From Stramenopiles sp. TOSAG23-2 (Eukaryota > Sar), in the NCBI GenBank assembly GCA_900128395.1, contig LT649484.1, forward strand, positions 1-12,021: a stretch of DNA of 12,021 nt, given 5' to 3'. This document shows positions 6,901-12,021 of this stretch, in pieces (the stretch's first letter is position 1; every line of letters starts with the position of its first letter). The position numbers and the translations under genes are program-made. The notes under the pieces are model-generated. The model saw only the letters and a list, made by a program, of their open reading frames with translations. It had not been told where the DNA came from and searched no databases.

Positions 6901-7819
6901 TCCTGGTATGCTTGGATTTGCTATTACATATGCCATACAATTAAGTGGTGTCTTTCAATATATGATACGCTTATCAGCACAAGTTGAGACGCAAATGACC
7001 GGGGTGGAACGAGTGATGCATTATGCTGACAATCTAATAGTAGAAGAAACGGAAGAACAAGTCTCTAAAGCTGTATTGGATGATGATAAGACATGGCCAT
7101 TGAAGGGTGGTATTCATTTTAAGAATGTCAGTGTAAGATATAGAAAAGATTTACCTGCAGTTTTAACACAAATAAATTTTAATGTCAAAGGCTCGCAAAA
7201 AGTAGGAATTGTAGGCAGAACTGGAAGTGGCAAGACTAGTTTAATTAATGCACTGTTACGTTTAAATGAAGTATTTGAAGGAAATATTTACATAGACGAT
7301 GTTGATTCTAGTGAAATCTCATTAAAATTATTACGAAGGAATATTGGATTTGTACCACAAGAGCCAAATTTATTTGCAGGCACATTGCGCTTTAATATTG
7401 ATCCATTCAATAAGGCAACTGACGAAGAAATATGGAATACATTAGAAAAATGTAATTTAAAAAAAGCGGTTGACTCACTTGACATGCCAATCCAAGAAAG
7501 TGGTGGAAACCTTAGTGTTGGGCAGCGACAATGTCTTTCATTAGCACGAGCTTTATTACACAATGCTAAAATTTACATAATGGATGAAGCTACAGCAAAT
7601 ATCGACAATGAAACTGATTTGTTGATTCAACAGATGGTCAAAACAAACTTTGCTGATAAGACTATATTGACAATCGCACACCGTTTAGATACGATCATGG
7701 ATTCTGATGTTATACTTGTATTAGATCAAGGGAAAGTCATTGAACATGGATCACCAACAGAGTTACAAAGTCGAGAGGGCAGTACATTTAAAAGCATGTT
7801 GCGACAGCATGATGAGTAA
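3956..7819 (+). CDS. ABCC-family (MRP-type) ABC transporter, full length
   Basis: This 1287-residue protein has the standard TMD1-NBD1-TMD2-NBD2 layout without an extra N-terminal TMD0, the short ABCC form (MRP4-like length). The N-terminus (Ser-Pro-Trp-Asp...Phe-Ala-Asn-Pro-Met-Met-Ile-Lys-Gly) is the usual ABCC elbow region. TMD1 spans run about 96-380. NBD1 has Walker A GATGSGKS at 471-478, Q-loop Gln507, signature LSGGQ at 586-590, Walker B ending Asp610, and His643. The residue after Walker B is Asp611 instead of the catalytic Glu, as is usual in ABCC NBD1. TMD2 runs about 730-1003. NBD2 has Walker A GRTGSGKT at 1087-1094, signature LSVGQ at 1186-1190, Walker B Asp1210 with Glu1211, and His1242, so it should be the hydrolytic site. 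It likely exports organic anions, conjugates or metabolites across the plasma or vacuolar membrane; the substrate cannot be told. No intron is needed over 3.8 kb. Asn runs at 138-143 lie in a loop of TMD1. The start ATG has A at -3. Confidence 0.93.
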   Translation: MKNNNSRHENNKSPWDTASILSKAFFSFANPMMIKGFKDPLNQIDLDELPNNETADVVIEKLRINWRKECASSRNSKKKPSLRNAIYSTFRRDILLSGWWALMESVCRICQPLLLGYLLTWLTTTNSSTTGDANMYDNNNNNNSMQEGLLWGLALSSVGFIQIVVHHRLYYLTMFCGAKIRIACSGLINRKLLKLHSSSLLNASSGKLINLISNDVMRFDMFLPRLHFGWTAPLEIPIIAFLLYIRVGFVATISGIAFLFLTVPLQMYFSRKLGQRRKITAGWTDKRMKTTAEIFSGILSIKAFVWEEPFSKLIDIYRRKERTSIFHAMTMKSLNTAISFFAPNVTILIIICTYWSLGNKLTIALVFSTLALIHVLRLTIGKNLCFFLEQVGEAITSVQRIEHFLLMDEYIDINDHNKKGKMEKDQKETLVEETTLTLTNASFKWNKTDDKNALEDISFKLCENDLCVIDGATGSGKSALLQAILGELTINKSSAMSHIHNIAYSSQKAWIFSGTIKSNILWGASSDGIIIENVESSDENNSINNNSSPFDEVWYKKVIHACCLEKDLEQLPDKDATEIGEKGVNLSGGQRARIGLARAVYAKKKLILLDDVLAACDSKVARRIFRNCILKLLKDQCVILVTHSKEYQEFATKCLTLNEGKLINFKKNDNILNAKNGKEKDEIVQLNSILVNDVTNNGKKIAHVLVPEEERVKGKIETGTFYKYLHAAGDGLVLSVGFLLITTQILSFGAEFTLKTWTESKNPNNDRDYLNIFIIFTAFVVVLSFLRAVLFFHAALQASTSIHNRAFTSVVLSPLTFFVQNPLGRILNKFSSDLGQADETLPTTLYRCLESLILCFGSLVICCIAVPWILIIVLPLFYFLIRLRTYFVCTGRELKRLESLSKSPLFVAFADSLHGLVSIRSFNKVNEVTLKFENNLNENLKAWYSWLLANRWVGTRLDITSWVILLLVTFGGVLMSSANAIDPGMLGFAITYAIQLSGVFQYMIRLSAQVETQMTGVERVMHYADNLIVEETEEQVSKAVLDDDKTWPLKGGIHFKNVSVRYRKDLPAVLTQINFNVKGSQKVGIVGRTGSGKTSLINALLRLNEVFEGNIYIDDVDSSEISLKLLRRNIGFVPQEPNLFAGTLRFNIDPFNKATDEEIWNTLEKCNLKKAVDSLDMPIQESGGNLSVGQRQCLSLARALLHNAKIYIMDEATANIDNETDLLIQQMVKTNFADKTILTIAHRLDTIMDSDVILVLDQGKVIEHGSPTELQSREGSTFKSMLRQHDE

Positions 7820-7843
7820 AAAATTAATCGTACGTTGTTTTAA

Positions 7844-7849
7844 AATAAA
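7844..7849 (+). terminator. AATAAA polyadenylation-type signal of the ABCC gene
   Basis: AATAAA lies 25 nt after the TAA stop and is followed by a GT-rich, T-rich stretch (GTATGTTTTTGTATTTCGTC), as a downstream element would look. This is the best supported of the three such signals in the window. Confidence 0.45.
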
Positions 7850-7931
7850 TGTATGTTTTTGTATTTCGTCCTCCTAGAGCCGCCAGCTAGCACACAACCA
7901 GTGTAAAACCTATGGGCGTGGTTTGGGGAAG

Positions 7932-7974
7932 AAAAAAAGTGGAACATATAGTCCACACTTCGCTTCGGTTCCAC
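7932..7974 (-). other. Hairpin followed by a T7 run, 3' of the ankyrin gene
   Basis: Read on the minus strand, GTGGAAC (7974-7968) faces GTTCCAC (7945-7939) across a 22-base loop and is followed at once by seven T (7938-7932). It starts 50 bases after the ankyrin stop codon. An alternative 5-bp stem, GTGGA with TCCAC (7939-7943, 7952-7956), overlaps it. The surrounding 7870-7980 is GC-richer than its flanks. The shape is that of a stem plus U-tract terminator or a polymerase III end, but it could be a 3' UTR structure. It does not fold as a tRNA. Confidence 0.35.
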
Positions 7975-8004
7975 CAACCATCTGGTATACATTATGTAAT
8001 TTTA

Positions 8005-8015
8005 TACGATTCGTA
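8005..8015. repeat. TACGA-t-TCGTA palindrome between convergent genes
   Basis: The same odd-centred palindrome as at 1230-1240 and 1395-1405, again in a spacer between convergent genes. It lies 9 bases after the ankyrin stop and 186 bases after the ABCC stop. Confidence 0.55.
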
Positions 8016-8023
8016 AATATATT

Positions 8024-10753
8024 TTAAGATACCCCTTTCTTTTTTTGATATTGTTTTACCGCACCAGGTAATTTTCTACTAATAGATCTTGCCGCTAATT
8101 TTTTCACTCCACATCTCATTAAATCTTCCATTCCAATATGTATCAAATCATCGACTTGATCCGGTTTCATTTTCTCAACAAATGCATCGTCACATGATTT
8201 TGCCATACCACATTTATGCAAAATGGATAAAATCGTTGCAATCCGTTCAGCTTTTTCTTCTGCCAATTTTTTCATTAACGCAATTTTTTCTAAACGACGT
8301 TTTTCTTCTCTTGCATCTGCTTCTAATATCCATGAGGTGAAATCTGTCACTTCCGTAGAAGCATATGCCGTCAAACCTTCAGATAATGTTTCATCACCAC
8401 CTCGTAATGCTAATTTACTAGAGTCATTATTATAGTATTGTCCAAGCCGTTTTATGGTTTGATCGGGTGCCCAACCACTTGCTATTAGTATCATAGTAAT
8501 TTTGCGATGGCATCTTAATGATGCATAGTGTAATGCGGTAAATCCATTCTCATCTACAAAAGTGTTATTGTAATCAATAGCTGGTTGTACAGGTTTACAT
8601 TTAATGATTCCTTGATCTACGTGTAATTGATAACCGTGAAAACACGCGGCAAGAACGCATTTGCCAAGCCATTGTTTACGATGCTGTGTTTGTTGCAATG
8701 TATCGCAGACTTTATCACCTTCCTCTTCTGCGTCGTACGGCTCAATCCCTAATGCCTCTTCCTCCTTTAATCGTTCAAGTTTTGCTCTCTCTTCTTCTTC
8801 AATTCTTTCACGCTCGACTCTATTTATATTCCCTTTACTGACATCTGAATAAAACTTCGATTTCCGCGCATCTTCAATAGCCTTTTCTTTTAGCATAATA
8901 TGTGTATCAATCGATTCATCAGCATCTGATGGTAGTTTTGACTCTTCGTCACCGTCTATAGCCTCATTATTTTTTTTACTATTTACAAATCCCCTAGCAC
9001 ACCACAACAACAGGTGATTTTCCATTTTCGTAGCTGGTCTTGTTGTCGTTGTCATATCTCGAGCTAGACTTTGCTTTGTTTTCCATTTTTGTGATTTATG
9101 ACCCGCAGGCATTGTAGTGTGTATTATTGCTGCAATTTTATTTAATTTATTTCTTTCTGCAAAATCTACTGCACTCTTACCATCCCCACTTGTTGTAAAT
9201 TTATTCACATTCCACCCATTATTAATTAAGCAGCGGGCGATGGCAACACCAATGTTTTCAAAACCGTCCAAAACCAATGGACCTTTACGTGAACATAAAG
9301 AATGCAAGGCAGTCATACCAGTACTATTGCACCAATTACGGTTATAATGTATTGCTTTCAACAATTTTCTAGTTTGCCAACTACCATATTTATCATAGTG
9401 ATAAAATATTTCATGCCCTTTTTCCACTGCTAATTGTACTACTTCATAATTAAATCCATATGCAGCATAATATAATGCCAAGTTTTGCTCTTCAGTTGCT
9501 GGTATAGTCGTTGGTATCGTTTCTGGCACAATTTCAGTTACAGCATGTGTTTTCTTTTTTTCTATAATTTCTAATTTTTCCTCCGTAGTTTCTGATTTAC
9601 CCCCATCCTCTTTTTCTTTTCCTTCTGCATTTCGTGTCATGTCTTCGTCAATTAATTCTTTTTCTACCTGTTCTTCTTCTTTTGTGCCACCATCTGCAAA
9701 TTTTTGCTCTGAATCTTGTTTTTCTTCTGAAGCTTTCCCTTCATCTTCTTCTGCATATTTTGATTCTAACATATCTTCTTCTTTCTCTTCCTCCTCGTCC
9801 TTCGCATCTTCACTTTCTTGTTTTTCATGATCCTCCACTTCCTGTCCTTTACCCTCGTCGTTTCCTACTACTACTTCTTCATCTTCTTCCATGATTTCAT
9901 CGTCACTACTTTCAACAATTTCATTTTCCACTACTAAATTGAAAAAATGCTCCACTTCTTTCCATATTGACGAAGTATATCTAACACTTTCTACTTGTGG
10001 TCTATGATCAATATTTGCACCAAATTTTAATAATGGAACTTCATCACTTGAGCGATGATTCCACAACAATTCAACAATACGCTTATATTGTTTCTGCCCA
10101 TACAATAATGCAATATCTATCGCAGTTTGACCAAAAACATTCATTTTTGCAGGATTCCAACCCGCTTGTAACAATAAACGAGATATTTGATAATGATGAT
10201 GAGAACCTTCCTTTGCAGCAATGTGTAAAGCAGTATTTCCTGTGACTGATTCTGCCCATGCATAATCATATATACGTTTATTTTTTTTACGTCGTTTTTT
10301 TACATCATCTATTGCAATTGCATCATCAGTCATCTTTGGCCTACCTTTATCATCCATTATAATTATATTGCCTGTCGTAATTGCATTTCTTACTATATAT
10401 ACTGCACCTTGTTCAACTGCTATGTACAAGGATAAATTAGGTGCACCAAACATATTATATAATAAACTACAGACACTTTGAGTTTGTTCTTTGAAATTTT
10501 CTTGTAAACTAGTCTTTTTACTAATTGCATCTTCAATACCTTCGATTAAATATTCCTTCGCATGTTCTTGAATATACTCTTTCAACATTTTAATTGTTTG
10601 CCGAGGCCATAATCGATATTCATGCCTTTGCCTTTTTAAACTAAGTACAAAACTATATATATCTTCTCCACGTTTTGCAGAGAATGGAGTTAGCGGCGAC
10701 CGTTCTATTTCCCATGAAAATTCACTTGTTTTTTTTGTCTTTTTTGTTGTCAT
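8024..10753 (-). CDS. Large ankyrin-repeat protein, acidic insert, SAM-like C-terminus
   Basis: This 909-residue protein carries three separated ankyrin modules. Each has an Asn-Leu-x-Leu-Tyr-type helix (106-126, 424-444, about 698-716), then a Thr-Ala-Leu-His motif (174-177, 481-484, 739-742), then a Leu-Leu/Ile...Gly-Trp turn (Trp199, Trp514, Trp761) and a weaker second repeat. A fourth copy of the first helix alone seems to be at 577-590. Residues about 276-400 are an acidic Glu/Asp/Lys-rich low-complexity insert, and 640-680 is a charged helix. A charged coiled coil (811-838) leads to a C-terminal helical domain (about 836-895) with Met-Glu-Asp-Leu-Met-Arg-Cys-Gly-Val, which resembles a SAM domain. 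There is no signal peptide or membrane span. Ankyrin and SAM domains bind other proteins, so a scaffold or adaptor role is likely; partners are unknown. The N-terminus is Lys/Thr-rich. The start ATG has AAAA before it. No intron is needed. Confidence 0.82.
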   Translation of the reverse strand: MTTKKTKKTSEFSWEIERSPLTPFSAKRGEDIYSFVLSLKRQRHEYRLWPRQTIKMLKEYIQEHAKEYLIEGIEDAISKKTSLQENFKEQTQSVCSLLYNMFGAPNLSLYIAVEQGAVYIVRNAITTGNIIIMDDKGRPKMTDDAIAIDDVKKRRKKNKRIYDYAWAESVTGNTALHIAAKEGSHHHYQISRLLLQAGWNPAKMNVFGQTAIDIALLYGQKQYKRIVELLWNHRSSDEVPLLKFGANIDHRPQVESVRYTSSIWKEVEHFFNLVVENEIVESSDDEIMEEDEEVVVGNDEGKGQEVEDHEKQESEDAKDEEEEKEEDMLESKYAEEDEGKASEEKQDSEQKFADGGTKEEEQVEKELIDEDMTRNAEGKEKEDGGKSETTEEKLEIIEKKKTHAVTEIVPETIPTTIPATEEQNLALYYAAYGFNYEVVQLAVEKGHEIFYHYDKYGSWQTRKLLKAIHYNRNWCNSTGMTALHSLCSRKGPLVLDGFENIGVAIARCLINNGWNVNKFTTSGDGKSAVDFAERNKLNKIAAIIHTTMPAGHKSQKWKTKQSLARDMTTTTRPATKMENHLLLWCARGFVNSKKNNEAIDGDEESKLPSDADESIDTHIMLKEKAIEDARKSKFYSDVSKGNINRVERERIEEEERAKLERLKEEEALGIEPYDAEEEGDKVCDTLQQTQHRKQWLGKCVLAACFHGYQLHVDQGIIKCKPVQPAIDYNNTFVDENGFTALHYASLRCHRKITMILIASGWAPDQTIKRLGQYYNNDSSKLALRGGDETLSEGLTAYASTEVTDFTSWILEADAREEKRRLEKIALMKKLAEEKAERIATILSILHKCGMAKSCDDAFVEKMKPDQVDDLIHIGMEDLMRCGVKKLAARSISRKLPGAVKQYQKKKGVS

Positions 10754-11198
10754 TTTTGATGTTGTATATATATATAAATCAGACTTTGATGTGGATAGAA
10801 AGAAGACTGGTTAATTGGTAGATTATTATGTTTTTTATGTTGATGATTTCAATATTGAAGTTTAATTTTATTAGTTAGTCTGTTGAATGGAAAACAACTG
10901 TTATATGAAAAAAATACTGTTGTCATATGTACGTAGAAAGTAGTAAAGTATTATTATTTACTATTATATGTGCACAAAACAATACCACCAGCAGGCCAGA
11001 GTAATAATAGGTCTAATAATAATATTTTCAAAATTATTTTTTTGTAATATGTCGTCGTATAATACTTACAACTAAACTTTTTTCACAGAAAAGGTGCCAA
11101 GAAAAATGATTAAAAAAGGAGGGGAGGAAGATGATAGCGTCAAAATATGAGAAGAACTGTAATATCACATTAGGATAGGTGTATAGTAATACAATGGA

Positions 11199-11220
11199 AA
11201 ATAATATATATATATTATTT
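11199..11220. repeat. 22-bp perfect A/T palindrome
   Basis: Bases 11199-11220 are a perfect inverted repeat centred on a TATATATATATA core and flanked by AAATA/TATTT arms. It lies 114 bases before the secreted-protein gene. In sequence of this composition such palindromes arise easily by slippage, so I attach no function. Confidence 0.5.
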
Positions 11221-11271
11221 AAAAACAAATAATACAATTAATAAATAGTAAGAGAGGAAGATAATACACAG

Positions 11272-11310
11272 ATATACATATATATATATATATATTATAT
11301 ATATAATAAT
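11272..11310. repeat. TA dinucleotide microsatellite
   Basis: Nearly pure TA repeats with two interruptions (a C near 11277 and TT near 11295-11296), ending about 25 bases before the start codon of the secreted-protein gene. It is probably variable in length between strains. Confidence 0.7.
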
Positions 11311-11333
11311 AACGAGAGGTATATAAATCAATC

Positions 11334-11912
11334 ATGAAGACGGCAACGAAAGTAATTATATTGCTACTTGCAACATTATGTATAGGAGAAATTGTTGTAT
11401 CAGTTAGACTTGGCAATCAAGCTGAGGAAGGTAGTTTACAATTTAATAGTATGGGAACTATCAGAGGTGAAGGAGACGTGGAACTTCCAAAAATTCCAGA
11501 AGGTAGTGCACTTCAACGATGTCGTTTCAAATGCGATAATTTAGCATTTTTGCCAAAAGATATGGCAGGAAATGTATCTAGTGAACATTGTTATTTAGGA
11601 TGTTTATGGTTTAGTGAGCTTGGATGTACTCCACTTCCACCAGCTGTTCCACATATTAATCAACCTTTGTTAGATATGGTACCACCACCACCACCAAAAC
11701 CAACTGGCGGTACAGGCTCAACTGGCTCAACCGGTGGAACTGGTGGAACTGGCGCAACAGGAAGTAGTCAACAAGAGAAAGGTGCAGTAGCAGCTTTAAT
11801 GAAAAAAACAGAAAAATTATTAAAGAAAACCAAATTAGAGACAACGAAAGCGAAGAATAAACTTTTAAATAGTGCTGCATCCGGAGGTGCTTCTGGTGCA
11901 ACTGGAATGTAA
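11334..11912 (+). CDS. Secreted protein with twin CX3C motifs and TGx repeat tract
   Basis: I do not recognise the family. The 192-residue product starts with a clear signal peptide: Lys2 and Lys6, a hydrophobic core at 7-22, and likely cleavage after Ser23 (Val-Val-Ser). The mature part has a Cys-rich segment with C63-x3-C67 and C86-x3-C90-x7-C98, five cysteines in all, and an Asn-Val-Ser glycosylation site at 80. A Pro-rich hinge (100-123, with five consecutive Pro) leads to seven Thr-Gly-x triplets at 124-144. A Lys-rich amphipathic helix (about 150-180) follows, and the tail Ser-Gly-Gly-Ala-Ser-Gly-Ala-Thr-Gly-Met. Twin CX3C is the mark of helical hairpins (small Tim chaperones, plant alpha-hairpinins), but the 18-residue spacing and the signal peptide argue against a small Tim. 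The odd number of cysteines allows an intermolecular disulfide. A cell-wall, extracellular-matrix or defence role is possible; none is shown. There is no GPI-type hydrophobic tail. Confidence 0.78.
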   Translation: MKTATKVIILLLATLCIGEIVVSVRLGNQAEEGSLQFNSMGTIRGEGDVELPKIPEGSALQRCRFKCDNLAFLPKDMAGNVSSEHCYLGCLWFSELGCTPLPPAVPHINQPLLDMVPPPPPKPTGGTGSTGSTGGTGGTGATGSSQQEKGAVAALMKKTEKLLKKTKLETTKAKNKLLNSAASGGASGATGM

Positions 11913-11928
11913 AAATGATTTTTTATAA

Positions 11929-11934
11929 AATAAA
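11929..11934 (+). terminator. AATAAA polyadenylation-type signal of the secreted-protein gene
   Basis: AATAAA lies 17 nt after the TAA stop. The position suits a polyadenylation signal, with the usual caution in AT-rich DNA. Confidence 0.4.
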
Positions 11935-11990
11935 TTAAAAATGTCAAAAATACGATATATAATATCTCTCACAAATATGTATTTTAAAAG

Positions 11991-12007
11991 TATGTGTGTC
12001 ACACATA
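11991..12007. repeat. 8-bp inverted repeat with one-base centre, 3' flank
   Basis: TATGTGTG-t-CACACATA is a perfect inverted repeat 79 bases after the stop of the secreted-protein gene. Its odd-centred form is like that of the TACGANTCGTA elements in the other 3' flanks, though the sequence differs. Confidence 0.5.
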
Positions 12008-12021
12008 TACAAGCCATGAAT

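Larger units (their letters stand above)
10754..11333. promoter_or_regulatory. Divergent promoter region, ankyrin and secreted-protein genes
   Basis: These 580 bases separate the starts of two genes that point apart. I see no reading frame or RNA gene worth calling. TATATATATA lies about 20 bases upstream of the ankyrin start (minus strand). TATATAAA at 11320-11327 lies only 7 bases before the ATG of the secreted-protein gene, too near to be its TATA box unless the leader is almost absent. A purine-rich block (11091-11133) and TA repeats near the right end are the only other visible structure. Confidence 0.5.

Noticed and set aside
7870-7980. tRNA-like gene, with GGTTCC and a CCA-like end
   Set aside because: There is no pairing acceptor stem, D arm or anticodon arm in either direction.
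9634-9894. Leu/Ser-rich open frames on the plus strand
   Set aside because: They are the antisense of the Glu/Asp/Lys-rich insert of the ankyrin gene; GAA/GAG codons read backward give Ser, Leu and Phe.
11397-11415. Oomycete-type RxLR effector motif after the signal peptide
   Set aside because: The sequence is Val-Arg-Leu-Gly-Asn, which lacks the R-x-L-R spacing.
1-12021. Giant-virus origin (AT-rich, ankyrin and repeat proteins, few introns)
   Set aside because: Spacers of 200-580 bases, a full ABCC exporter, a probable intron acceptor and AATAAA signals fit a cellular nuclear genome better. No viral hallmark gene is present.

Overview
The window looks like nuclear DNA of a small-genome unicellular eukaryote. 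It is AT-rich (roughly two thirds A+T by eye). It has five widely spaced genes rather than operons, AATAAA-like signals after all three plus-strand stop codons, A-rich start contexts, and long open reading frames with few or no introns. Both TGA and TAA serve as stops, so a ciliate-type code is unlikely. The gene types (a full ABCC transporter, large coiled-coil and ankyrin proteins, a secreted Gly/Thr-repeat protein, and a CmcJ/AsaB-type oxygenase) would suit a protist such as a stramenopile alga. The lineage cannot be fixed from this sequence and that placement is a guess.

Layout. (1) 229-1133, plus: the 3' part of a coiled-coil gene whose 5' end lies upstream, probably beyond an intron; its frame breaks near 706-729. 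(2) 1134-1537: a convergent, very AT-rich spacer with a cluster of short palindromes. (3) 1538-3397, minus: a CmcJ/AsaB-like non-haem iron oxygenase fused to two tandem NTF2-like domains. (4) 3398-3955: a divergent promoter region holding an 11-bp tandem repeat, a GC-rich island with its own repeats, a 14-bp palindrome and a possible uORF. (5) 3956-7819, plus: a complete ABCC (MRP-type) exporter. (6) 7820-8023: a convergent spacer with a hairpin next to an A/T run and another copy of the palindrome seen in spacer 2. (7) 8024-10753, minus: a large ankyrin protein built from three diverged modules, with a highly acidic insert and a SAM-like C-terminus. (8) 10754-11333: a divergent AT-rich spacer. 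(9) 11334-11912, plus: a small secreted protein with twin CX3C motifs and a TGx repeat tract.

The gene pairs alternate convergent and divergent. The most suggestive pairing is the oxygenase with the ABCC exporter, which share one 558-bp divergent promoter region and could act on a common small molecule; this is inference. The items most worth checking are the oxygenase-NTF2-NTF2 fusion, the recurrent TACGANTCGTA palindrome found in both convergent spacers, the GC-rich island, the three-module ankyrin architecture, and the secreted twin-CX3C protein.
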